Shown piece by piece: positions 1 through 6,732 of a stretch of 15,891 nt of DNA; positions within the stretch are counted from its first letter, which is position 1; every line of letters starts with the position of its first letter. A program made the position numbers and the translations under genes. This DNA comes from Clostridiaceae bacterium (lineage in GTDB: Bacteria > Bacillota > Clostridia > Saccharofermentanales > DTU023), in assembly GCA_012511185.1 (NCBI GenBank), contig JAAZGN010000111.1, forward strand, positions 1 to 15,891, written 5' to 3'. The notes beneath the pieces were generated by a model. That model ran no database searches, was not told the origin of the DNA, and saw only the letters and a list, made by a program, of their open reading frames with translations.

Positions 1-4
1 TGTC

Positions 5-1429
5 TTGCGTTCGGCCCGGGGGGCTGATGACCCCGGGCCGGATCCACAGGATTTGCTTGACTGCGCCGTCGCCATGATACGAAGCGCCAACAAATTCCCC
101 GACAGCAAGAAACGTGACCGCGGATCGGTGCTCTACCGGGAATTGGGAGACCCCTGGCGATCCTATCCCGCCTTTCATATTGCAGGGACAAATGGCAAGG
201 GTTCGATCAGCAGCTATCTGTCCCATATCTTGTGCCATGCGGGCCATAAGGTCGGCTGGTACACATCACCCTACCTGGAACGCTTTAATGAACGTGTCCG
301 TGTCCTGGACGGCGCGCAGGACCTGGCCCGTTACGATGGGGACCAGACATTCGGTGAAATACCGGATGGCGACATTGCCCGCCTGATGGACAAAATCGGG
401 GAAGCAGCGCGGATCATTGCCGCAAGGGAAGGGGTGGCCTCGACCCAGTTTGACATGATGACGGCTCTGGCTTTTTTATGGTTCCAGGAGCAGGCCTGTG
501 ACGTCGTTGTTCTGGAGACGGGCATGGGCGGCCGTCTTGATTCGACCAATGTGATCGAAAAACCACTGGCCTCCCTGATCGGGGCCCTGGGATTTGACCA
601 TATGGAGCGGTTGGGGAATAGCATGCGCGAGATCGCGGCTGAAAAAGCGGGCATTATTAAAGAGGGGTGCCCTGTCTTCGCTTACGCGCCGGAGGACGCC
701 CTGCTCTCTTTGTCCGACGCGTCGGAGGTGCGGCAAGTGATCGACCGACGTTGCCATGCCTTGTTGGCGCCGCTAACCTTCCTTGGCTACCATGACTTCG
801 ATCTTCTTTCCTACGACTGGTCCGGGCAGGAGTTTCAGACAAAAAAAGATGGCCGCCTTTACAGGACCCGGCTCCTCGGTCCCTACCAGCCCGTCTACGC
901 TTTGATGGCTGGCGAGGCAGTACTATCTTCCGGTATGGCGGACCAGGACGCAGTCCGGCGTGGGATCGCGGACTGTGTCTGGCCGGCCCGCATGGAGATT
1001 CTGGCGCAAGATCCCCTCATCCTGCTCGACGGCGCGCACAATGTGCAGGCGGGACTCGGATTGCGGGAGGCACTGGGGAAACTAGCCTGTGACATACCGG
1101 TGGTCTTTGTCATCGGTCTTTTGAAAGACAAGGAACACAAGGAAATGCTCAAGGCCCTCTTTCTGGATCCGCCCTATACGGTCACCGATGTTATTGCGAC
1201 CGAACCACCTGATGCAAGGCGATTTGCAGCAGAAAAGCTGATCGAGGAACTGGTATCCGTTTTACCCGATCCAAAGCTCATACGGATGATTGACCTGCCG
1301 GACATCAGCCAGGCCATGGCGGAAGCGATTGGCCGGGCGCGCCGGAAAGGTGCCATGATCTGTGTTTGTGGTTCACTCTACCTGGCGGGAGTGGTTCGTC
1401 CCCTGGTCCGGGAGGGTTTTTATAAGTAG
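5..1429 (+). CDS. folC: Bifunctional folylpolyglutamate synthase / dihydrofolate synthase (FolC)
   Basis: Adds glutamate to (dihydro)folates, and in bifunctional members also joins dihydropteroate to glutamate, using ATP in the cytoplasm. From the TTG at 5, the ATP-binding loop HIAGTNGKGS lies at residues 58-67. It is followed by TSPYLERFNERVRV, the ETGMGGRLDSTN segment, a DHMERLGNSMREIAAEKAGI block, and the C-terminal ligase motif DGAHN at 342-346. All are in the order expected for the Mur-ligase-like FolC family. The 5' end is uncertain. The frame is open to the left edge, no ribosome binding site is visible for the TTG at 5, and the in-frame ATG at 74 would cut into the usual N-terminal helix, so the true start may be upstream or at TTG 53. 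The histidine of the usual TSPHL motif is tyrosine here. The gene ends in TAG; a separate promoter follows for the next gene. Family assignment is firm, the start is not. Confidence 0.93.
   Translation: MRSARGADDPGPDPQDLLDCAVAMIRSANKFPDSKKRDRGSVLYRELGDPWRSYPAFHIAGTNGKGSISSYLSHILCHAGHKVGWYTSPYLERFNERVRVLDGAQDLARYDGDQTFGEIPDGDIARLMDKIGEAARIIAAREGVASTQFDMMTALAFLWFQEQACDVVVLETGMGGRLDSTNVIEKPLASLIGALGFDHMERLGNSMREIAAEKAGIIKEGCPVFAYAPEDALLSLSDASEVRQVIDRRCHALLAPLTFLGYHDFDLLSYDWSGQEFQTKKDGRLYRTRLLGPYQPVYALMAGEAVLSSGMADQDAVRRGIADCVWPARMEILAQDPLILLDGAHNVQAGLGLREALGKLACDIPVVFVIGLLKDKEHKEMLKALFLDPPYTVTDVIATEPPDARRFAAEKLIEELVSVLPDPKLIRMIDLPDISQAMAEAIGRARRKGAMICVCGSLYLAGVVRPLVREGFYK
12..40 (+). repeat. GC-rich perfect inverted repeat near the folC start
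   Basis: Ten bases at 12-21 (CGGCCCGGGG) are exactly complementary to 31-40, around a 9-base loop. The hairpin would be very stable. No T-run follows it, so it is not a typical intrinsic terminator. If folC starts at TTG 53 or later it lies in the leader; if folC starts upstream it lies inside the coding region. Confidence 0.55.
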
Positions 1430-1454
1430 TCGTTTTGTTTTCCATCCGCAGCTC

Positions 1455-1481
1455 TTGTGGTTTAATAGTCCTTGATATACT
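1455..1481 (+). promoter_or_regulatory. Extended -10 sigma-A-type promoter for the 1532-5138 unit
   Basis: TATACT at 1476-1481 is one base off TATAAT and is preceded by TGA, giving an extended -10 (TGnTATACT). A weak -35 (TTGTGG, 1455-1460) lies 15 bases upstream. The predicted transcript would begin near 1488, leaving roughly 43 bases before the TTG at 1532. The TTG at 1472 overlaps the -10 element, which argues against it as the start of the next gene. Confidence 0.55.
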
Positions 1482-1531
1482 GGATAACCGGCCAGACCGG
1501 TAGACCCATTGGACGGAAAGGTGGGGTTCAG

Positions 1532-2362
1532 TTGCGGCCAAACCAGACTGACAGGCCCTTGCAACCGGCAAAAAGCAAGATAGAAACACTCGATTGGGAT
1601 CGGGTTCTTTCCTCTTACCGGGAACTCGACGCGCTCCCGGGTGATCTCATGGCCTCCGAAAGTGAAGCGGAGCGGCTCCTGTCTGTTTACAACAGGGCCC
1701 TGCGTCAGGCGACAACTGGAAATGCGGACGTTGCCATGATCGCACTGGAAAAAGTGACTGCCAGCTGGCCGCAATTCTCGGAAGCATCTTCACTTTACGG
1801 AGTTCTTCTCGCAAAAGAACGGCGTTACCGGGCAGCGGAAGAACAGTTCGAAAAAGTTCTCCTGGCTGCACCCGATACTTCACTGGCCCGGACCGTCGAT
1901 CGTTGCCGGCTGGCCGCGCGCGAGGAGCGTATCCGGGAGCAGGCGCGCGACAGTTCAAGAATGCGCAAGGAACAGAAGCTCACTCCCATCCGGGCACATA
2001 TGGCAAGGAGTGGCATTCTCCAGCGGGCAGCCGATGAGCAGGGGACAGGACGCGTGCAGATGGCTGGCAGGCGTGAGCAGGAAGAGGTTTTGCGAATGGA
2101 AGAGGGTCTGTCCCCAAGCGCAAGGCGGGTGCATGGGAAAGTGTCCCGGCTGGTCCAGGGCTTACTGATCGCCGTCATCGCCTCTTCCCTTCTTTTTCTT
2201 GTCTTCTACTTTGTAATCCGACCCATGATTGTCCGGAACGAAGCGCTCCGTGAACAACTCGAATGGTTGGAGCGCATCCTTGACGAGCGAAGTGAAGATG
2301 CCCCGGTTGCCGAGATACTCGATCTGTATCGCAGGACTTTCCCCCAGGGAAGTGGCAAATAG
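1532..2362 (+). CDS. Hypothetical TPR-like, single-pass membrane protein
   Basis: I do not recognise this as a named family. The start chosen is TTG at 1532, with AAAGGTGG a few bases upstream; this gives 276 residues. Residues about 55-110 form two helical pairs with TPR character: an alanine-rich helix, then ASSLYGVLLAKERRYRAAEE and an EQFEKVLLAAPD turn. A charged, Arg/Glu-rich region follows (about 120-205). Then comes one hydrophobic segment at about 208-230 (LLIAVIASSLLFLVFYFVI), preceded by several Arg/Lys, and a 45-residue tail with coiled-coil character. By the positive-inside rule the TPR part should be cytoplasmic and the tail outside. It is the first gene after the promoter at 1455-1481, and the next gene begins 18 bases after its TAG stop. 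The likely role is a protein-protein scaffold at the membrane (inference). I am confident it is a real gene; the function is unknown. Confidence 0.75.
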   Translation: MRPNQTDRPLQPAKSKIETLDWDRVLSSYRELDALPGDLMASESEAERLLSVYNRALRQATTGNADVAMIALEKVTASWPQFSEASSLYGVLLAKERRYRAAEEQFEKVLLAAPDTSLARTVDRCRLAAREERIREQARDSSRMRKEQKLTPIRAHMARSGILQRAADEQGTGRVQMAGRREQEEVLRMEEGLSPSARRVHGKVSRLVQGLLIAVIASSLLFLVFYFVIRPMIVRNEALREQLEWLERILDERSEDAPVAEILDLYRRTFPQGSGK

Positions 2363-2380
2363 GATGAGGAGTTGCGAGCC

Positions 2381-3844
2381 ATGCAATATGTAAGTACACG
2401 GGGAGGGCCTCCGGTTAGCGGCATTGAAGCTGTCTGCCGGGGCATTTCCAGGACGGGAGGCCTTTATGTTCCCGAAAGCCCCCCCAATCCTCTTTCTCTT
2501 TCATCCATGAAGGGGATGCCTTTTCAACAGGTCATGGCCGCTTTTTATCATCGCTTCCTGCCTGACTTACCGCTTGTAACTTGGGAGGCCGTGGTCCGGG
2601 ATGCCTTCCATTCATTAGCGGACAATGAACAGGTGCCAAGCCTGCCTTTGGCGAGGCTGAACGATTATCTTGACCGTTATTTCCTGATCAATGCGGACCA
2701 TCTGCCGACGGGAAGTCTATCCGATCTGACACGTGCTGTTTTTTCGAAGCTGTGGCCGCTTTTGCCAAAGACGGATCACACGGGACTTGTCTTGGCACTT
2801 TTGCCGGAAGACAGCCTTGTCTCTTTTACAGGGCAGGAATTGGATCCCCTCAAGATACTATTCCTGTCCGCTGGCGGTGCACGGGGCGGGGAGCTTGCCG
2901 CCCGTGCTTTGAGCCGGGAACACATCCGGCTGTTCGAAGGGAGTTTCGATGCGCGCTACCGCGAATTTGCCCGGCTGGCCGCTGAGCCGTCATTTGAGGA
3001 AAAGCTGAATGACCGTGGCTTTTCTCCCCTCTTCTTCGGCCCGGGTCATCTGCTGGAGGCGCTGACCGCCGGTGCGCTGGCGACGGCTGTTGCAGCCTCT
3101 ATTGCCGTATTATTCGAGGAAGAGAAGAAATTGGATTTTGCGGTACCAAAGGATCATCTCAGTTTCATGGCCGGCCTGGTCTACGCCAGTATTTTGCAGA
3201 TTCCCTTGGGAACCGTCTATGTCGGAGAAAGCGAACCGGCGTCCCTGATGCCGCTCTTCCGGACGGGCAAACCAGCCCATCCGGCAAAAAAGAAGCGTGC
3301 CGGATCTGCTGGCACGGATTTTCCGGTTAATCTGGAGCTGCTTCTTTTTGAGGTGACAGGACGCGACGGCAAAAAGACCGGCTTTCTTTGTGAACAGGCA
3401 GCCAATCCCGGAGAACAGCTGCTTTCCGAAGACGAAATCCATCTGCTGAACCAGTCAATCGTCGTGGGGTCCTGCGATTACAAATATTGTCTAAGACTGA
3501 TCAGGACGGTTTACGATCAGACCGACTATCTCGTAAACCGTGACACGGCTGATGCCATCGCCTGCTGGGCAAGGCATGCGGACCGGAAAGAAGATTCCGC
3601 AGTCTGCTTTGTTCAGGAACGCTCACCGCTTCTGGATGCCACCGTGTGCGCCCGTGCCCTTTTCGGGAAGGAATCAGACAAGATGAATGCGATCCTTATG
3701 GTTTCAGAGGAAACGGGCGTTCCCCTGTGGCCATCACTTGCGAAAATATCCGAAGACTCCCAGGAGGCCGATTGGCCTGTCTTGACCGGTTCCATTGAAG
3801 AATCGGTATACCAACTGCTGGACTCGCAGGACGCGGGCCGCTGA
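2381..3844 (+). CDS. Threonine synthase-like protein lacking the PLP lysine (probable pseudoenzyme)
   Basis: From ATG 2381 (AGGAG nine bases upstream) this is 487 residues, the full length of clostridial threonine synthase. The N-terminus MQYVSTRGG and the GISRTGGLYVPES segment match the ThrC N-terminal domain, and the rest can be aligned block by block. The active-site motif HGPTxAFKD appears as HLPTGSLSD, with Ser114 in place of the PLP-binding lysine. The phosphate-loop TSGDTG is replaced by LPEDSL, and VPTGNFGN by VPKDHLSF. Structural echoes remain: EGSFDA for EGNFDD, LFRTGKP for FFKTG, and YLVNRDTADA for YxxDPHTAVA. No frameshift or stop breaks the frame. True threonine synthase converts O-phosphohomoserine to threonine; that chemistry should not be possible here. 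It lies between a membrane protein and a cell-wall carboxypeptidase with short gaps. The homology is remote, by-eye pattern matching, but consistent over the full length. The present role is unknown. Confidence 0.72.
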   Translation: MQYVSTRGGPPVSGIEAVCRGISRTGGLYVPESPPNPLSLSSMKGMPFQQVMAAFYHRFLPDLPLVTWEAVVRDAFHSLADNEQVPSLPLARLNDYLDRYFLINADHLPTGSLSDLTRAVFSKLWPLLPKTDHTGLVLALLPEDSLVSFTGQELDPLKILFLSAGGARGGELAARALSREHIRLFEGSFDARYREFARLAAEPSFEEKLNDRGFSPLFFGPGHLLEALTAGALATAVAASIAVLFEEEKKLDFAVPKDHLSFMAGLVYASILQIPLGTVYVGESEPASLMPLFRTGKPAHPAKKKRAGSAGTDFPVNLELLLFEVTGRDGKKTGFLCEQAANPGEQLLSEDEIHLLNQSIVVGSCDYKYCLRLIRTVYDQTDYLVNRDTADAIACWARHADRKEDSAVCFVQERSPLLDATVCARALFGKESDKMNAILMVSEETGVPLWPSLAKISEDSQEADWPVLTGSIEESVYQLLDSQDAGR

Positions 3845-3875
3845 GGAATGATCCTTTGAAAAGGGGAATGAGAAG

Positions 3876-5138
3876 ATGAACGGAAAAAAGAACAGGGCCC
3901 GGTACTTGTGGGCTGTGATCTTCCTTGCCTTAGGGGTGCTGACACAGGGCGTGGCTCCTATCGATGTGTATGCCGTCGATCACTTGGGCTGGCCGGCCTT
4001 TGATGAGATATCGGTTGAAGCCTATTGTGTGATTGATGCGAAGACGGGCCAGGAAATTCTCTCCAAGAATCCTGATAGACAGAGAGCCAATGCCAGCACA
4101 ACCAAGATCATGACCGCACTGGTACTGGTGGAGGATGAGAATTTCGATCCGGACAAGCTCTTGACCGTTTCGGAAGGGGCACTCGTATTCTCGGATCCAA
4201 GTTCAGTCAGGCTGAAGGGGTTGAAGGCAGGGGATCAGCTGCGTACCGCCGACTGCCTGGCCGCCCTGCTGATCGCCTCAGCCAACGACATTGCACGGGT
4301 AATCGCGCAAAACTATGGTGGCGCCTACGGGGCAGTTGACCCCGAGCGGGAGAGTGATCCGGTCCGGTCACAGGCTCTCTTTGTCGAACGCATGAACCGC
4401 CGGGCGGCGGAGATCGGCGCCAACTCAACGAATTTTACCAATCCTGCCGGCTTTGACGAGGGGGACGGAAGCCATTTCACGACCGCCCGCGACCTGGCCC
4501 TGATCGCGGCCGAGGCCATGAAGCACCCCCTGATCGCCCAGATCTGTTCACTGCATTACTACAGGCTTCCGACGAATTTTGAACATCCTGAAGCCTGGTG
4601 GGGCACCTTGAGCAACACCAACGCGCTCATCATTTATGGTGCTGACTTTTTGCAATCCCAATACTATACACGCTATACGGGAGTCAAAACGGGCACCACA
4701 CCACAGGCGGGCAAGTGTCTGGTGGGTTCAGGCATTACCGTTGACGGCCGCCATCTGGTCTGTGCAGCCATGGGAATCACTCCTTTGGACTTGCCTGAAA
4801 CACCTTTGCTGGCAAGGGCTCTGCCGGTTCGTGCCATCCTGGAAGAGGCCGCACGTCTGGAGAAGGTGCCGCTCAGGGAAGATGTCGACCTTCTCTCGCC
4901 GCTGCCTTCTGACAGCCAGGAGCCTGAAGAAACGGCTGCTGTGACGCCGGAGACGGAAGCCGGAGAAATGGGCGGCATAGAGGACGACCCCTTTTTCACC
5001 GCTGGCAGCGGACAAGTGAATCCCGTCATCCTTATTCTCGCCGCTTTGGGTGCCCTGGCTTTTATCGGGGCTATTGTTGTTGCCATCACGGCCCTGCTCG
5101 TTTGGATCACCCGGATAAGGGCAAAACGGAAAGGCTGA
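3876..5138 (+). CDS. D-alanyl-D-alanine carboxypeptidase (DacF/PBP5 family, serine-type penicillin-binding protein)
   Basis: Removes the terminal D-Ala from peptidoglycan pentapeptides outside the membrane, which limits cross-linking. All three active-site motifs are present in order: S74-T-T-K77 (catalytic Ser and Lys), S135-A-N137 and K271-T-G273. A basic start followed by a hydrophobic stretch at about 10-24 is a signal peptide, with a plausible cleavage site around residues 30-35. After the catalytic domain there is an acidic linker (about 345-380) and then a hydrophobic helix at 383-410 ending in a basic tail (RIRAKRKG). It therefore looks anchored by a genuine transmembrane helix rather than the amphipathic helix common in PBP5. 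The ATG at 3876 has AAGGGG nine bases upstream and lies 31 bases after the previous stop, so co-transcription is likely. DacF is the closest named type, but the exact paralogue cannot be fixed. Confidence 0.92.
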   Translation: MNGKKNRARYLWAVIFLALGVLTQGVAPIDVYAVDHLGWPAFDEISVEAYCVIDAKTGQEILSKNPDRQRANASTTKIMTALVLVEDENFDPDKLLTVSEGALVFSDPSSVRLKGLKAGDQLRTADCLAALLIASANDIARVIAQNYGGAYGAVDPERESDPVRSQALFVERMNRRAAEIGANSTNFTNPAGFDEGDGSHFTTARDLALIAAEAMKHPLIAQICSLHYYRLPTNFEHPEAWWGTLSNTNALIIYGADFLQSQYYTRYTGVKTGTTPQAGKCLVGSGITVDGRHLVCAAMGITPLDLPETPLLARALPVRAILEEAARLEKVPLREDVDLLSPLPSDSQEPEETAAVTPETEAGEMGGIEDDPFFTAGSGQVNPVILILAALGALAFIGAIVVAITALLVWITRIRAKRKG

Positions 5139-5226
5139 CAGCCGTGCACAGCAACCTTGAAAATAATGGAAAAAGGCTCGAATCGACCAATTAAGTGAGC
5201 ATTCGTGACCTATTTTGATTTTCCTG

Positions 5227-5255
5227 TTGACAGACAGGGCCCCTCCTGCTAAGAT
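5227..5255 (+). promoter_or_regulatory. Strong sigma-A-type promoter of rplM-rpsI
   Basis: A perfect -35 TTGACA (5227-5232), a 17-base spacer and -10 TAAGAT (5250-5255) with an extended TGC just upstream. The transcript should start near 5262, giving a leader of about 49 bases before rplM. This strength fits a ribosomal protein operon. Confidence 0.85.
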
Positions 5256-5261
5256 GTGGCT

Positions 5262-5283
5262 CGTGCCGCCGGTGCGCGGTGCG
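5262..5283 (+). promoter_or_regulatory. Leader stem-loop at the 5' end of rplM mRNA (candidate L13 leader)
   Basis: Eight pairs can form between 5262-5269 and 5276-5283 (two G-U, six Watson-Crick) around a 6-base loop, right at the predicted transcript start. The ribosome binding site AGGGAGG (5291-5297) follows it and sits unusually far, 13 bases, from the ATG at 5311. Bacillota rplM mRNAs are known to carry an autoregulatory L13 leader. Whether this hairpin belongs to that family is inference from position and structure only. Confidence 0.45.
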
Positions 5284-5310
5284 CAAAGACAGGGAGGACA
5301 ATCGTTTAGC

Positions 5311-5739
5311 ATGAAGACCTATATGCCAAAAGCGGGCGATATTGATCGCAAATGGTATCTCTTTGACGCGGAAGGCCAGATACTGGGCCGCCTGGCGACA
5401 GAGATTGCGACCATCCTTCGCGGCAAAAACAAAGCGGAATACACACCCCACATGGACATGGGCGATTTTGTCGTGGTGGTGAATGCCGACAAAATCGTCC
5501 TGACCGGCAAGAAGGAACAGCAAAAACTGTACCGCCGTCACACGGGCTACCCGGGCGGCCTGCGGGAAGTTCCCTACGAACGAATGATGGAAAAACATCC
5601 GGAACGCGTACTTGAAAAGGCGGTACGCGGCATGCTTCCCAAGAATACACTCGGGCGCGCCATGTTCCGCAAGTTGAAAGTATATGCCGGACCGGAACAC
5701 AAGCACCAGGCGCAACAGCCTGTGAAAATTGAATTGTAG
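5311..5739 (+). CDS. rplM: 50S ribosomal protein L13
   Basis: L13 is an early-assembling large-subunit protein that binds 23S rRNA. The 142-residue product is the standard length and carries the family's landmarks: KWYLFDAEGQILGRLAT near the N-terminus, the LRGKNKAEYTPHMDMGDFVV segment, KIVLTGKK, and the RGMLPKNTLGRAMFRKLKVY block followed by a GPEHKHQAQQP tail. The ATG at 5311 was chosen because the protein begins MKTYMPKAG as in other Bacillota, although the frame stays open upstream to 5215. It is expressed from the strong promoter at 5227-5255 and followed 17 bases later by rpsI, the universal bacterial partner. Ends in TAG. Confidence 0.98.
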   Translation: MKTYMPKAGDIDRKWYLFDAEGQILGRLATEIATILRGKNKAEYTPHMDMGDFVVVVNADKIVLTGKKEQQKLYRRHTGYPGGLREVPYERMMEKHPERVLEKAVRGMLPKNTLGRAMFRKLKVYAGPEHKHQAQQPVKIEL

Positions 5740-5756
5740 GGCGGGGGTAGAATTGC

Positions 5757-6161
5757 ATGGCGAATCAAACGACACAGTATTTTTACGGTACGGGAAGACG
5801 CAAGGAAGCGGTCGCCCGCGTCCGGCTTTATCCTGGTTCCGGAACCATCACGGTTAACAAAAAGACATTTGAAGACTATTTCCCTGTGGAAACCCTGCGC
5901 GTAATCGTGCGCCAGCCCTTGGCCTTGACGGGCTCCCTGGATCGCTACGATATCATCGTAAACGTACGGGGAGGCGGAATCGCCGGCCAGGCCGGTGCCA
6001 TCCGTCACGGCATATCCCGCGCCCTTGTGGACGCCGATGCGGAACAATATAAGGCAGCACTGAAAAAGGCCGGCTTCCTGACGCGTGATGCGCGCATCAA
6101 GGAGCGCAAAAAGCCGGGCCTTAAAAAGGCGAGAAAAGCTTCTCAGTTCTCCAAGAGGTAA
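5757..6161 (+). CDS. rpsI: 30S ribosomal protein S9
   Basis: S9 is a small-subunit protein whose C-terminal tail reaches the P-site tRNA. The 134-residue sequence shows the typical YGTGRRKEAVARVRL start, the ITVNKK segment, the NVRGGGIAGQAGAIRHGISRAL core, the LTRDARIKERKKPG region and a terminal SKR, the conserved basic end that contacts the anticodon stem. The ATG at 5757 is preceded by GGGGGT about eight bases upstream. It is the second gene of the rplM-rpsI operon, and a hairpin terminator begins 26 bases after its TAA. Nothing unusual is seen in the protein. Confidence 0.98.
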   Translation: MANQTTQYFYGTGRRKEAVARVRLYPGSGTITVNKKTFEDYFPVETLRVIVRQPLALTGSLDRYDIIVNVRGGGIAGQAGAIRHGISRALVDADAEQYKAALKKAGFLTRDARIKERKKPGLKKARKASQFSKR

Positions 6162-6187
6162 AGCGGACTTCCGGGAGAGATTATGCA

Positions 6188-6214
6188 GAGGCCCCGTCAT
6201 CGAGCGGGGCTTTT
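6188..6214 (+). terminator. Intrinsic terminator after rpsI
   Basis: GCCCCG (6191-6196) pairs with CGGGGC (6205-6210) around an 8-base loop. A-U and G-U pairs can extend the base to 6188 and 6213. The stem runs into TTTT (6211-6214), after which the T-run is broken by GCCCC, so termination may be partial. A second small hairpin (TCCCG 6223-6227 with CGGGA 6233-6237) follows in the tsaE leader. Confidence 0.65.
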
Positions 6215-6252
6215 GCCCCTTATCCCGTGAGGCGGGACAGAACGAAAGAGCC

Positions 6253-6732
6253 ATGTCGCAAGAGATGACACATAGGACACGGTCACCCCAGGAAACCTTT
6301 GAGCTTGGCGTCAGCCTGGCTTCGTCTTTTCTGCCGGGTGATGTTGTGATCCTGACTGGTAGCCTGGGCGCTGGAAAGACGGCGCTGATCCACGGGATCG
6401 CCAGCGCCATGGAAGTAAAAAGCCATGTGTCAAGTCCGACCTTTACCCTGCTCCACATTCACCTGCCAATCAGGGAAGGGGGGATTGCCCTCCATCACTT
6501 TGATCTTTACCGCCTGGAGGACGCGGATGATTTCACTGCCAGCGGATTAGATGAGTACGTCGGCGGGGACTGGGTGTCGGCCCTGGAGTGGGGCGACCGC
6601 GCGCGCGTAGCCCTGCCCAAAGAGGTGATTGAAATTGATATCCGTTACGGCCAGGGCCCTCAGGAGAGGCTGTTCACCATCCGTTTCCCTGAGGGAAGAA
6701 AGCTTGAAAGCACAGGGAGGAGCCGCCCATGA
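6253..6732 (+). CDS. tsaE: tRNA t6A biosynthesis ATPase TsaE
   Basis: TsaE is the small P-loop ATPase that drives the TsaB-TsaD complex making N6-threonylcarbamoyladenosine at position 37 of ANN-decoding tRNAs. From ATG 6253 the product has 159 residues, the usual size. Walker A is GSLGAGKT at 36-43, followed by the family motifs SPTFTL (61-66), HFDLYR (82-87) and EWGDR (112-116). The frame is open upstream to 6085, but those codons overlap rpsI and the terminator, so the internal ATG is preferred. Its ribosome binding site is weak (AAAGAG just upstream), and ATG 6265 is an alternative. The last codon overlaps the tsaB start (ATGA at 6729-6732), which implies translational coupling. No promoter of its own is evident behind the rpsI terminator. 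Confidence 0.93.
   Translation: MSQEMTHRTRSPQETFELGVSLASSFLPGDVVILTGSLGAGKTALIHGIASAMEVKSHVSSPTFTLLHIHLPIREGGIALHHFDLYRLEDADDFTASGLDEYVGGDWVSALEWGDRARVALPKEVIEIDIRYGQGPQERLFTIRFPEGRKLESTGRSRP

Noticed and set aside
1472..1531. TTG at 1472 as the start of the TPR/membrane protein
   Set aside because: It overlaps the extended -10 promoter element and lacks a ribosome binding site, whereas TTG 1532 has AAAGGTGG correctly placed.
5574..6458. Minus-strand open frame of 294 codons opposite rplM, rpsI and tsaE
   Set aside because: The + strand genes are certain, and the antisense product has no family signature or ribosome binding site that I can see.
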